This document shows, one piece after another, positions 1 through 7,891 of a DNA stretch of 64,000 nucleotides. Every line of letters starts with the position of its first letter. The first letter of the stretch is position 1. The notes under the pieces are model-generated. The model searched no databases and was not told where the DNA came from. It saw nothing but the letters and a program-made list of their open reading frames with translations. The position numbers were made by a program, and so were the translations under genes. This stretch comes from Pseudomonas sp. RIT409 (GTDB taxonomy: Bacteria; Pseudomonadota; Gammaproteobacteria; Pseudomonadales; Pseudomonadaceae): contig NZ_QARE02000015.1 in assembly GCF_003052515.2 (NCBI RefSeq), positions 1 through 64,000 of the forward strand, in the 5' to 3' direction.

Positions 1-5
1 GAGCA

Positions 6-53
6 AGCGGTTTCCCCCATTTGCCAAGACAAATGGGGCCGCTGTAAAAGCGG
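6..53 (+). promoter_or_regulatory. Tandem hairpins with mutually exclusive pairing (possible structured RNA)
   Basis: CCCCATTTG (15-23) pairs perfectly with CAAATGGGG (30-38) across a six-base loop. Directly after it CCGCT (39-43) pairs with AGCGG (49-53). A second AGCGG at 6-10 could instead pair with CCGCT 39-43, enclosing the first hairpin, so two alternative folds are possible. This resembles leader-RNA switches, but I recognise no named riboswitch family and the gene it belongs to is unclear: the next coding start is about 590 bases downstream and the left side is cut by the window edge. Confidence 0.35.
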
Positions 54-67
54 AACGGTGAATCAGC

Positions 68-90
68 GTCACCCTCGCCAATGGATCAGC
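68..90 (+). repeat. Direct repeat, copy 1 (partner at 323-345)
   Basis: The block GTCACCCTCG-CCAATGGATCAGC recurs at 323-345 with a single C-to-G change. Both copies lie in the leader and both are followed by CTCG. The first copy lies just after the tandem hairpins, so the second may mark a decayed duplicate of that leader. Confidence 0.5.
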
Positions 91-322
91 CCTCGGTGTC
101 GAGACCCGTTTAACCTTGTCTTAGGCGCCGCTGAGATCGGAGCAGATCCGTTTGCGCGTGGGCTGGGAGTTGGGATTTCGCCCCTTACGGGCGACTCTCG
201 CGGCTCCCGGCCGCTCAACCCACTCCACGACACCTCCGCTCAGCCTGCACCCAAGTCGCGTTCGGCGGTGACTGGGCTGTTTGTGTAGGGAAGATCAAAA
301 GCGAAGAGCGAAGCGTCGTTTG

Positions 323-345
323 CGTGACCCTCGCCAATGGATCAG
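323..345 (+). repeat. Direct repeat, copy 2 (partner at 68-90)
   Basis: Near-identical copy of the block at 68-90. It is followed by CTCGCTGTAAA, which also echoes the CCGCTGTAAAA of the second hairpin near position 39. This supports partial duplication of a leader element. Confidence 0.45.
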
Positions 346-451
346 CTCGCTGTAAACCGGACCGATGGGGTGCGGCAACCCGCCGCTTTACCTGCCGTCG
401 CCGCCGTCCGGTCGACCTGAACAACATTCAGCCCCTCCCCCCTCCTCGCAC

Positions 452-471
452 CCGCCAGCCTTCACTGGCGG
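452..471 (+). other. 7-bp inverted repeat
   Basis: CCGCCAG (452-458) and CTGGCGG (465-471) form a perfect stem with loop CCTTCA. There is no T-tract after it, so it is not a typical intrinsic terminator. It may be a REP-like element. Confidence 0.35.
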
Positions 472-646
472 TGCCCATCCGACATCGCGCAAGTCGCTCA
501 ACGCGCAAGCATCCGACATCACCGACCTTGCGCCCTCGTACAAAAATGAACGCAGAAGTTGCACGGATGGCAGTCCCGCAGCCCGCGCCGAACTCACATA
601 CTCAATCGCATGCAAGTGACGCAACCTGCAAACCGGAGGATTGAAC

Positions 647-2509
647 ATGAACATTGGCTTTATCGGAACGGGCAGCATGGGCCGCGCCATCATTCCATTG
701 CTCATCGAGGCCGGCCATCGCGTGTCAGCCTGGAACCGCAGCGCTGATGCGCTGGTCGACCTGCAAGGCGTGATAGCCCTGGATTCACCGGCGGCCGCGT
801 TTCAGGAAGACGTCGCGATCAGCATGCTGGCCGATGATCGCGCCGTCAGGGAGGTGCTACTGACTTCCGGGGCACTGAATGGTGCGGACAAGGCGTGCAT
901 TCACATTGTGATGTCGACGCTCTCACCGCTGCTCATCGAAGAGCTGCAAGCCCTCCATCTTGACGCGGGTGTCGCACTGGTCGCCGCGCCCGTGTTCGGC
1001 GTGCCGGCCGTGGCAGCACGGGGTGAGATGAACATCATGGCCGCAGGGTCGCCTGCAGCGATCGCCACGGTCCAGCCGATCTTCGATGTGCTGGGGAAGA
1101 AGACCTGGCGCCTTGGCGCCCACCCGGTTCAGGCCTGCATCGCGAAAATCGCCGGCAACATGATGATTACCCATGCGATCCAGTCGCTGGGTGAGGCGAG
1201 TGCCCTCGCCGAGCGTTACGGATTGAGCCCGGCCGCTTTCATCGAATTGATGACCCAGACCCAGTTCCCCAGCCCCAGTTATCAGCGTTACGGGCAGAAC
1301 ATCGTCAACGGCACCTATGAGCCAGGCTTCAAACTGGCCTTGGGGCTCAAGGACATCAACCTGGCCATCGATGCCGCCCTTCGCAAGGACCTCGGTTTAC
1401 CGGGAGCCGATGCGGTCCGCTCGAAGATGACCGCGGCGCTGGCCCATGGGCTAGGGCACAAGGACTGGTCGTCGTTCGCCACGGAAACCGTCACCCGTTC
1501 GGCGCAGGCGTCCGAGCAACCATGGCTCACAGCAGCCGTGACCCGCTCCCGCCGTGGCCATTTCTGGATCACTGGGCCGCGCGTCACCCAAAACGGCAAG
1601 CATTACCAGAAAGGCCCCATGTACGTGGCTTGGGAGGCGCCCGAGTTCGTCACTCAGCCCTACCCTGTCGTGCTGGTTCATGGCGGAACGCTGCAAAGTA
1701 CCGAGTGGCTGGACACACCCGACGGTCGGCCAGGTTGGGCGCAGCGGTTCGTCGAAGCGGGCTTCGTGGTGTTTCGCGTAGACCGCCCGGGCCACGGTCG
1801 TTCGCCTTATCACCCAGACATCATGGGGCCGATGGGCCCTGCGTTTTCCTACGAACGTGGGCGCGAGGTGTATTTCCCAGAGGGCGGCGGTGAAACCCAA
1901 TGGCCGTTCGCGCCAGACGATGAGGCTGCCTTCGATGCGTTCATCGCCGCCTACGGACCGATGCCGGCCGACTTGGCGGCTGGCCAGGCCCTGGACGCTG
2001 ACCGGTTGGCGCAATTGCTCGACAAAATCGGCAAGGCCATCGTTGTCACCCATTCAGCCTCCGGTCCCCTCGGCTGGCTGGTGGCCGACCGTCGCCCCGA
2101 CCACGTGGTTGCGATCGTGGCAGTTGAGCCGATGGGCCCGGTGTTTGGCCAAACACCAGGTATCGGCACGCTGGATTGGGGCCTGACGGCAGCGCCCATT
2201 ACGTTCGACCCACCTCACGAGACGCCGGAACAGGTCCGGAAAGCGGCCACGTCCACGCTGAGGATTCCTGCCCTGGAGGGCTTGCCGGTCGCACTGCTGA
2301 CAGGCGAAACGTCGGTATTCGCCACCTTTGCGTCCAGCATCGTGCCGTTCCTGCACAACGCCGGCGCGAGGGTCGATCACCTGGACCTGCCTGCGTTAGG
2401 CATCCGCGGTAACGGGCATGGCTTGATTTACGAGCGTAATTCCGACGCGTCGTTTGCGGTGGTGACGCGATGGCTCGCCGATGCCGTGAAGGCGGCCGAG
2501 CCCGCATGA
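647..2509 (+). CDS. Fusion: 6-phosphogluconate-dehydrogenase-like NAD(P) enzyme + alpha/beta hydrolase
   Basis: Residues 1 to about 290 form a beta-hydroxyacid-dehydrogenase/imine-reductase-like domain: nucleotide motif GFIGTGSMG at the N-terminus, a central KIAGNMM stretch at the position of the catalytic Lys, then an all-alpha half. Residues from about 310 to the end form an alpha/beta hydrolase: PVVLVHGGT (oxyanion region), THSASG in place of the usual G-x-S-x-G elbow, and GNGHGL carrying the likely catalytic His. The two are normally separate proteins. The ATG at 647 is preferred over the TTG at 641 because GGAGGA at 635-640 is six bases from the ATG. The frame runs through the junction with no stop, so this is a true fusion in the sequence given. 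The substrate is unknown; both domains might act in turn on an ester or amide of a hydroxy or imino acid. The next gene follows after about 100 bases. Confidence 0.85.
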   Translation: MNIGFIGTGSMGRAIIPLLIEAGHRVSAWNRSADALVDLQGVIALDSPAAAFQEDVAISMLADDRAVREVLLTSGALNGADKACIHIVMSTLSPLLIEELQALHLDAGVALVAAPVFGVPAVAARGEMNIMAAGSPAAIATVQPIFDVLGKKTWRLGAHPVQACIAKIAGNMMITHAIQSLGEASALAERYGLSPAAFIELMTQTQFPSPSYQRYGQNIVNGTYEPGFKLALGLKDINLAIDAALRKDLGLPGADAVRSKMTAALAHGLGHKDWSSFATETVTRSAQASEQPWLTAAVTRSRRGHFWITGPRVTQNGKHYQKGPMYVAWEAPEFVTQPYPVVLVHGGTLQSTEWLDTPDGRPGWAQRFVEAGFVVFRVDRPGHGRSPYHPDIMGPMGPAFSYERGREVYFPEGGGETQWPFAPDDEAAFDAFIAAYGPMPADLAAGQALDADRLAQLLDKIGKAIVVTHSASGPLGWLVADRRPDHVVAIVAVEPMGPVFGQTPGIGTLDWGLTAAPITFDPPHETPEQVRKAATSTLRIPALEGLPVALLTGETSVFATFASSIVPFLHNAGARVDHLDLPALGIRGNGHGLIYERNSDASFAVVTRWLADAVKAAEPA

Positions 2510-2611
2510 ACCACTGAAAGGTCGGTCATCGACCGGCCCAATTCATTTTCCCCGGCCTGTGCCATCAGACCGATGCACACGCCTTCGGCACGTTTGCAGG
2601 AGATACATGCG

Positions 2612-3469
2612 ATGAGGAAGACCTGGTTGATTACCGGCTGCTCGAATGGCCTCGGCCATGCGCTGGCACAGGCGGTGCTGGAACGCGGCGACCGATTGGT
2701 TGCAACTGCTCGCAATGTCGAGACGCTTCGAGACTTTGAGCAGCGCTACCCCGAACACGTGCGAGTCGCTCATCTTGACGTCACCGTCCCCCACACGGCG
2801 GTGAGCGCGGTCGCGGTGGCGCAAGAAGCGTTCGGCGGCCTGGACGTGCTGGTCAACAATGCGGGCTACGGCATGATTGGCGCCGTCGAAGAAGGCTCGC
2901 CTGACGAATACCGGGCGTTGTTCGATACCAACGTGTTCGGCCTGATCGAAGTGACCAAGGCGGCGTTGCCCGCCCTGCGCCAGCGAGGCAACGGGAGGAT
3001 CGTCAACCTGTCATCCGGAGCGGGGGTATCCGGCTCGGCGGGGTACGGCTACTACAACGCGAGCAAGTTCGCGGTGGAAGGTCTGTCAGAAGCGCTGGCC
3101 CAGGAAGTGGGCCCGCTGGGCATAGCCGTCATCATCGCCAAGCCAGGGCCGTTTCGTACGGCGTTTCTTGGCCGTTCAGTGGTGCTCGCGGCGCAGGAGC
3201 TTCCCTTCTATGCCGAGACGGCCGGAACCAAGCGCCAATACAGCAGGACTCGAGACGGGCAGCAAAGCGGTGACCCGGCAAAAGCCGCCCGCGTGATCCT
3301 GGCGGCGGTGGACAGCCCTCACCCACCGCTGCACCTCCCGGTCGGGGCGGTGGTGTTCGACATCATCGACAAGAAAATCGCCTCGCTCGAAGCCGACACT
3401 GCGGCGTGGCGAAGCGTGGCAAGCCAGACGGATTTCGAATCTGCCGGGCACTCTCCGGAGGCTCGCTGA
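2612..3469 (+). CDS. SDR-family oxidoreductase (classical)
   Basis: Cytosolic NAD(P)-dependent short-chain dehydrogenase of about 285 residues. It has the cofactor motif TGCSNGLG near the N-terminus, NNAG at the end of beta4, a serine in NLSSGAG, and the catalytic pair in YYNASK. The rest resembles the subgroup often annotated as oxidoreductase/short-chain dehydrogenase with a PGPFRT loop. The start at 2612 is chosen because AGGAGA (2599-2604) lies seven bases upstream; the upstream in-frame ATG at 2573 would add 13 residues without a site. It lies about 100 bases after the fusion gene on the same strand, so the two may be cotranscribed. Substrate unknown. Confidence 0.85.
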   Translation: MRKTWLITGCSNGLGHALAQAVLERGDRLVATARNVETLRDFEQRYPEHVRVAHLDVTVPHTAVSAVAVAQEAFGGLDVLVNNAGYGMIGAVEEGSPDEYRALFDTNVFGLIEVTKAALPALRQRGNGRIVNLSSGAGVSGSAGYGYYNASKFAVEGLSEALAQEVGPLGIAVIIAKPGPFRTAFLGRSVVLAAQELPFYAETAGTKRQYSRTRDGQQSGDPAKAARVILAAVDSPHPPLHLPVGAVVFDIIDKKIASLEADTAAWRSVASQTDFESAGHSPEAR

Positions 3470-3504
3470 TCGGAACCCGCCCCGACGCACGCCCCGAAAA
3501 GACC

Positions 3505-4203
3505 TCATATCACTTTTACCGCCCGACCAATGAACTTGATCGGGCCGGTGGGCAATCCGGTCGGGGAGCCGCCGGCTTTCTCCAAGGTCAACTCGAACAA
3601 CTGGTTGGGTTCTAGAGGAGGCAGCCTGTCCAGCGGAACGCGGTTGGAGGTCCCTGGCTTGACCAGCCCCAGCGAAACCGGCGCGCGCCACTGCTCGCCC
3701 TTGGTCCAGAACTGCAACGCCATGCCGTCGGGAACCGAATCCTGAGCCAACGGAAGGAGCGCGATGGATCGGTCATCGTTGGCTTGGACCACCCAACCCG
3801 GCGCCTGGCTGGTGGGGGCGACCAACACCACGACATATTGGGTGGTGACGGGGGACGCGGTCAGCAGTGTGAGTGCCAGCACCAGGCTCGCCGCAAGCCC
3901 TGCCGCGCTCAGCCCTTGCCACAGCCCCAAGCGCTGCCACACACGGACTCGTGGCAGCGTTGACGGCGTGGCAAGCTCAGCGAGGCTGCGCTGGATACGG
4001 CCCCACAAACGGGCGCTGGGTGGCAGCGGTGCCGCCAGCGAGGTGAGTTCGAGCAAACGCGCCTCCCACGCATCCACGGCGTCGCGCAGCGAAGCATCGG
4101 TGCGCAGGCGTTCGGTCACGTCGTCATGCTGCTCGGCCGACAGCGTTCCCAATACATATTCGCCCGCCAGTGCATCCAGCGCTTCCAGGGATTCGGACTT
4201 CAT
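3505..4203 (-). CDS. RskA/anti-sigma-K type anti-sigma factor
   Basis: Membrane-anchored anti-sigma factor of 232 residues. The N-terminal 80 residues hold the AGEYVLGTL segment and the acidic/leucine-rich zone typical of the sigma-binding domain. One hydrophobic segment lies near residues 88-110, followed by a periplasmic RskA domain ending with the family signature GGSPTGLPTGPI. The start overlaps the sigma stop in an ATGA (4200-4203), indicating translational coupling. It should hold the adjacent ECF sigma inactive until a periplasmic signal triggers its release. It is a paralogue of the anti-sigma at 6117-6824. Confidence 0.88.
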   Translation of the reverse strand: MKSESLEALDALAGEYVLGTLSAEQHDDVTERLRTDASLRDAVDAWEARLLELTSLAAPLPPSARLWGRIQRSLAELATPSTLPRVRVWQRLGLWQGLSAAGLAASLVLALTLLTASPVTTQYVVVLVAPTSQAPGWVVQANDDRSIALLPLAQDSVPDGMALQFWTKGEQWRAPVSLGLVKPGTSNRVPLDRLPPLEPNQLFELTLEKAGGSPTGLPTGPIKFIGRAVKVI

Positions 4204-4850
4204 TCGAGACACTCCCGCAGCGCTTTGAGGCTGCGCGTGATCCAGGCCTTCACGGTCCCCAGAGGCGCCCCCAGCAGACCAGCAATCTCGGCATGGCTGC
4301 AGCCGTCCACGTAGGCATGCAGGATGCAGCGCTGCGGTGCGGGTTGCAGTTGCTCGAGGCAACGGTAAATCTTCGCTGACCCGGACCACAGCGCTCGGTC
4401 GTCATCGGTACCAGGCACCGTGGCCAGGCTGTCGATGCCGGACCCGTCCAACGGGGTTTCCCGCCGCGTATCTCGTATCGCGTTCAGTGCCAGATGCCGC
4501 GTGATGCTGTAAATCCAACCTCGCGCCGAGCCCCGGGCGGGATCGTAGCTGGCGGCACGAGTCCAGATACGGATCATCGCGTCGTGGACAATGTCTTCGG
4601 CGGTGGCGTCGTCCCGGGCGATGCGCCGCGCCACACCCAGCATGCGCGCTCCTTCGTGATCGTACAGCGCCTGCAGGGCGCTCCGGTCGCCCTGTGCACA
4701 GGCCTCGAGGCAGCGATGGAAATCAAAGGAAACGGCGGGCGAATTCAACGTGTGCGATGTCCTTGTACATGACAGGGTGCCCCGGCCATCCAGCCGGGGG
4801 CTGCCCAAGAGCGTAGAAGATGAAAGGCAAGGCGTCTGCCTACTCGTCAT
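4200..4850 (-). CDS. ECF sigma factor, SigK-like
   Basis: RNA polymerase sigma-70 family, ECF type. Region 2 includes the AEDIVHDAMIRIW segment, region 4 includes the helix-turn-helix CSHAEIAGLLGAPLGTVKAW. The first ~40 residues from the ATG at 4850 look non-conserved and span a GC hairpin (4780-4799), so the true start may lie further in, for example a TTG near residue 35. The ATG at 4850 directly abuts the stop of the DUF3455 gene, which allows coupling. Downstream it overlaps the anti-sigma gene by four bases. Together these form a DUF3455-sigma-anti-sigma operon read leftward. Confidence 0.87.
   Translation of the reverse strand: MTSRQTPCLSSSTLLGSPRLDGRGTLSCTRTSHTLNSPAVSFDFHRCLEACAQGDRSALQALYDHEGARMLGVARRIARDDATAEDIVHDAMIRIWTRAASYDPARGSARGWIYSITRHLALNAIRDTRRETPLDGSGIDSLATVPGTDDDRALWSGSAKIYRCLEQLQPAPQRCILHAYVDGCSHAEIAGLLGAPLGTVKAWITRSLKALRECLE
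4780..4799 (-). other. GC-rich hairpin at the DUF3455/sigma junction
   Basis: CCCCGGC (4780-4786) and GCCGGGG (4793-4799) pair perfectly with a six-base loop. It lies within the poorly conserved 5' part of the sigma frame. It could limit read-through or translation from DUF3455 into sigma/anti-sigma, and it argues for a downstream sigma start. There is no T-run. Confidence 0.4.
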
Positions 4851-5378
4851 TCACCTGGCTGTCCAGAACACATAGTCTGCCTGGTAGTTGACGACCTCCT
4901 GTGTGCCCTTGTTCTGCGCGGTGCATGCGCTCGTGGGCGCCACGCCCCCGCGGGTGGCCAAGCGCTGGATGTAACTGACGCCCTGCATTGCGCCCTTGCC
5001 CTCGGCCGGATTGGCCTTGACCAACTGGTAAGGCAAGTCGCCCTCAGCCGCTTTCGCCACCGCCAACTGGGTGCCGGTGACTTTCGAACCATCCTTTGCC
5101 TGCCAGGTCGCCGGTGGGCCGAAATAGTCGCCTATCGGTTTGCCTGCGCGATCGTTCAACACCGCTTTGGGGCCGACGAAGGTCCACTCGGTCTGACCGG
5201 GGGCGTTCGCTTTATCACGGCACTGGTAGGTGATCTCGCCGACACCCACGGTTTCCAGCATGACACTGTGCCCGTCGGGAACCTTGACGGCATCGGGCAG
5301 GGTGGACTGGGCGTGCGCAGTCTGCAGACCGAGGGCGAGGCTGCAGGCGAAGAGGCAGGCAGTGGTGTTGATATTCAT
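4851..5378 (-). CDS. Secreted DUF3455 protein
   Basis: 175 residues with a Sec signal peptide (cleavage likely after THAQTAHA-type AHAQ, about residue 24). The body matches DUF3455 features: EITYQCRD, WTFVGPKAVL, and WQAKDGSKVTG, with a late cysteine pair. Function of the family is not established; it is usually extracytoplasmic. It is the first gene of the leftward sigma/anti-sigma operon and is therefore a likely target of that sigma factor, as fasciclin proteins are for SigK in mycobacteria. The proposed regulation is inference. Confidence 0.82.
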   Translation of the reverse strand: MNINTTACLFACSLALGLQTAHAQSTLPDAVKVPDGHSVMLETVGVGEITYQCRDKANAPGQTEWTFVGPKAVLNDRAGKPIGDYFGPPATWQAKDGSKVTGTQLAVAKAAEGDLPYQLVKANPAEGKGAMQGVSYIQRLATRGGVAPTSACTAQNKGTQEVVNYQADYVFWTAR

Positions 5379-5547
5379 GGGCAGAGCTCCTGACAGGTCA
5401 TTTGGCTGGGCAGCACCGGCCGCCCATTACCATTACCCGCCAGCCAGCGCTTTGGATGCAGGGCATGAAAAAAACTTTCGCCCTCCCTGTTCAGCGGCAC
5501 TGGCAAAGCAGGCTAGAGTGGATGCATAGGTCGCAGGAGACAGCCCT
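5379..5547. promoter_or_regulatory. Divergent control region of two ECF operons
   Basis: This 169-base gap separates the leftward DUF3455-sigma operon from the rightward sigma-anti-sigma-fasciclin operon. On the minus strand GCATCC occurs at 5459-5454 and 5525-5520. It matches the -35 hexamer proposed for the fasciclin gene, but no good -10 partner follows either copy. AGGAGA at 5535-5540 is the ribosome-binding site of the rightward sigma gene. Confidence 0.4.
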
Positions 5548-6120
5548 TTGCCCAACAGTTCGGATGCAGCGCATGCCCTGGAGAACGACGATCCCCTGGC
5601 GCTGAATGTTTTGGTAAAGGCCTGTGCTGGCGGCAGCCGATGGGCGTTCGAAACGCTGTATCGCGCCACCTCCGCTCGGTTGTTCGGCATCTGCCTGCAT
5701 TACCTGGCCAACCGCGCCGAGGCCGAAGAGGTTCTGCAGGAGGTGTACGTCAGCGTGTGGCTCAAGGCTTCCAGCTTCGACCCGACGCAGGCCAGCGCCA
5801 GCACCTGGATGGCGAGCATCGCTCGACACAAAGCCATCGACCGGCGCCGCGCTCGACGCGTGCACGAGCCTCTGGGCACCTTTTCGCAATTAACCGCCGG
5901 GGACACGGTCGTCGACAGTGTCGAACGCGAGCGTCAGGGGAGCGCCATCGACCGCTGCCTGGAGACGTTAGAAGAAGCGCAACGGCGCTATATCCGCTTC
6001 GCCTTTTTCGAGGGCTGTTCTTATGCCGAACTGGCCGAACGGCACAGCATCGCGCTGGGCACCATGAAAAGCTGGATCCGACGTGGACTGCAGCGCCTGG
6101 GGAGGTGTCTGGGGCTATGA
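5548..6120 (+). CDS. ECF sigma factor, SigK-like (second copy)
   Basis: 190 residues. Region 2 shows AEAEEVLQEVYVSVW, followed by the DNA-melting segment STWMASIARHKAIDRRR. Region 4 holds CSYAELAERHSIALGTMKSW. Start is a TTG at 5548, seven bases after AGGAGA; no better in-frame start is visible. It overlaps the anti-sigma gene by four bases (ATGA at 6117-6120). Together with the fasciclin gene at 6899 it mirrors the mycobacterial SigK-RskA-MPT70/83 arrangement. It is clearly homologous to the sigma at 4200-4850, with diverged loops. Confidence 0.88.
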   Translation: MPNSSDAAHALENDDPLALNVLVKACAGGSRWAFETLYRATSARLFGICLHYLANRAEAEEVLQEVYVSVWLKASSFDPTQASASTWMASIARHKAIDRRRARRVHEPLGTFSQLTAGDTVVDSVERERQGSAIDRCLETLEEAQRRYIRFAFFEGCSYAELAERHSIALGTMKSWIRRGLQRLGRCLGL

Positions 6121-6824
6121 ACGAGAACGATTTGCCGCCAACCGACGACCGCGACACCTTGATAGCGGAATACGTGCTGGGCGTGCTTGCCAGCGAGGAG
6201 CGTGCCCGGGTCGAGGCCCTGGCGGCACGCGATTCCACGGTTCGCGCCGCGATTTCAGCCTGGCAGTCTCATTTCGAGGGCTGGCTTGGACAGTTGCCTG
6301 AAGTCAGGCCCCCCGCCTCTGTATGGGAGGCAATCGATCAGCGACTGTTTGCGACCCGTGCCTCCGAGCCGGAAAAACGGCCAGGGCTATGGCGCAATCC
6401 CGGTTTCTGGCGATGGGCTTGCGCCGCGTTGGCGGCGTGCTTGCTGGTCAGCCTGCTTCCCTGGGTCCAGCCTGGCCACCCTGCAGCCCCCGCGATGCTC
6501 GCCCGCCTGGAACAGAACGACGGCCACCTGCTGTTCGCCGCAACGGTGCAACCTGGGGCGCAAACTGTGGTGTTCGTACCCACGGGAGCCACGACCTGGC
6601 AGGGTCGCAGCGCCCAAGCCTGGATCATCGCGGGAGATGGGAAACCGCGTTCCCTCGGCCTGTTGCCGCCGAACGCGCCCGCCGCACTGAACATACCGGC
6701 GGAACTAGTGGGAGCGATCACCAAGGGGGCGGCGCTGGCGGTGTCGTTGGAGCCGCCGAACGGCTCGCCAACCGGTCTGCCTACCGGCCCCGTGATCGCC
6801 CAAGGAAAAATATCGACGTTGTGA
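6117..6824 (+). CDS. RskA-type anti-sigma factor (second copy)
   Basis: 235 residues, with an AEYVLGVL sigma-binding N-terminal domain, one membrane segment at about residues 97-115 (ACAALAACLLVSLLPW) and a periplasmic domain that ends in NGSPTGLPTGPV. The same frame is open much further upstream, but the ATG at 6117 is certain from the ATGA overlap with sigma. It is predicted to hold the preceding sigma factor at the inner membrane. The candidate fasciclin promoter starts two bases after its stop. Confidence 0.88.
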   Translation: MNENDLPPTDDRDTLIAEYVLGVLASEERARVEALAARDSTVRAAISAWQSHFEGWLGQLPEVRPPASVWEAIDQRLFATRASEPEKRPGLWRNPGFWRWACAALAACLLVSLLPWVQPGHPAAPAMLARLEQNDGHLLFAATVQPGAQTVVFVPTGATTWQGRSAQAWIIAGDGKPRSLGLLPPNAPAALNIPAELVGAITKGAALAVSLEPPNGSPTGLPTGPVIAQGKISTL

Positions 6825-6825
6825 T

Positions 6826-6853
6826 GCATCCGTTCAGGCGCCTGCTGCGTATA
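6826..6853 (+). promoter_or_regulatory. Candidate ECF promoter of the fasciclin gene
   Basis: GCATCC (6826-6831), 16 bases, then CGTATA (6848-6853), about 45 bases before the fasciclin start. Mycobacterial SigK recognises, as I recall, a -35 of CCATCC with a -10 of CGAAT at similar spacing, so the resemblance is suggestive. The position directly after the anti-sigma stop fits an autoregulated target promoter. Confidence 0.35.
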
Positions 6854-6898
6854 TCTCTCACCTTCATCCGAAGGGTCGAAGAATCCAGGAGACGCATC

Positions 6899-7459
6899 AT
6901 GCTTAAAATCATGCACCGCATTGCCGCTACCAGCCTTGCCGTTCTGTGTCTGGGGGCGTCCATGAGCTTCGCCGCCAGCCCGCCGATGGTGGGAGGTGCC
7001 GCGATGTATCCGGACAGGACCATCGTCCAGAACGCGGTGAACTCCAACGACCACACCACACTGGTGGCTGCAGTGAAAGCTGCGGGCTTGGTCGACACAC
7101 TCAACAGCAAAGGGCCTTTCACGGTCTTCGCACCGACCAACGAGGCATTCGACAAGCTGTCTGCCGGTACCGTCGACACCCTAGTGCAGCCGCAACACAA
7201 GGCTGACTTGACCAAGATTCTGACGTACCACGTAGTGCCCGGCACGCTGACCGCCAAGCAATTGATGGCAGATGCCCAGGCTCACGGCGGCAAAGTGATG
7301 CTCAAAACCGTCCAAGGCGAGCCGCTGACCGTCATGATGCACGGTGGAAAGCTCTGGGTGATGGATGCCAAAGGCAGCAAGGCCGCTATCACCATCACCG
7401 ATGTCATGCAGGCCAATGGCGTCATTCATGTCATCGACACCGTGCTGATGCCCAAGTAA
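6899..7459 (+). CDS. Secreted fasciclin-domain protein
   Basis: 186 residues with a signal peptide (MLKIMHRIAATSLAVLCLGA..., cleavage about residue 25, after SFAA). One fasciclin (FAS1) domain: the H1 box GPFTVFAPTNEAFDKL and the H2 region YHVVPGTL, ending with GVIHVIDTVLMPK. FAS1 proteins are extracytoplasmic adhesion or binding modules. AGGAGA precedes the ATG. The gene sits just after sigma and anti-sigma, so it is the likely regulon member of this ECF pair, as MPT70/MPT83 are for SigK. Ligand unknown. Confidence 0.9.
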   Translation: MLKIMHRIAATSLAVLCLGASMSFAASPPMVGGAAMYPDRTIVQNAVNSNDHTTLVAAVKAAGLVDTLNSKGPFTVFAPTNEAFDKLSAGTVDTLVQPQHKADLTKILTYHVVPGTLTAKQLMADAQAHGGKVMLKTVQGEPLTVMMHGGKLWVMDAKGSKAAITITDVMQANGVIHVIDTVLMPK

Positions 7460-7471
7460 GCGCATACAGCG

Positions 7472-7497
7472 AGGCGGACATCATGGGGTGTCCGCTT
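7472..7497 (+). terminator. Hairpin after the fasciclin gene
   Basis: GCGGACA (7474-7480) pairs with TGTCCGC (7489-7495), extended by an A-T outer pair, about 15 bases after the fasciclin stop. Only TT follows, so it is a weak intrinsic terminator, possibly a mRNA-stabilising stem. Confidence 0.5.
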
Positions 7498-7891
7498 CAG
7501 GTCGTGTGGTGTCGGCCACGACAGACCGCCGTCGAACCATCGTCCCCCATTCGTGGACGGACACAAGAGACTTCTCATCCCCTCGACGGGCTTTTTCAGC
7601 GGCAGGATTGAGCACCAGACAGGCCGCTCTGCGCCTGAATGGGGGTTTGGAGCGAGTAGACCATTACAAACTGCTAGAAGAGGGATGATTGGGGGAGCCG
7701 CCTGAGCACTGGAAAGGTCCGAGCCTCTCCTGTGCACGATGCTTATTCATCCATGCGACGTCTCTGCAGGACATAGGTACTCGATTGGCAAGTGTCGAAC
7801 GACACTAATCATTGATTTCGTACCCGCTGTTTTTGACTCGTTATCGCCCCCCTGTTTTCCGAACCTGCTCGCGCTTAGAAACGGGTGGCCA
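7498..7891. other. Gap without a recognised gene
   Basis: Open frames here are short and lack domain features. The middle (7560-7690) has a leftward frame with a serine/proline-rich product that I do not believe. There is no inverted repeat at its ends that would mark an insertion sequence. Confidence 0.45.

Larger units (their letters stand above)
54..646. other. Non-coding leader region
   Basis: I see no convincing gene here; the open frames are arginine/proline-rich shadows. It contains a 23-base near-repeat (68-90 and 323-345, differing at one base), a short hairpin CGCCC/GGGCG around 180-194, and a 7-bp hairpin CCGCCAG/CTGGCGG at 452-471. A clear ribosome-binding site GGAGGA (635-640) precedes the next gene. 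Confidence 0.5.

Noticed and set aside
6323..6898. N-terminal extension of the fasciclin protein
   Set aside because: The open frame overlaps the anti-sigma gene; the ATG at 6899 has a ribosome-binding site and begins a signal peptide.
7426..7737. Leftward frame after the fasciclin gene
   Set aside because: It covers the terminator hairpin and the end of the fasciclin gene, and shows no recognisable protein pattern.
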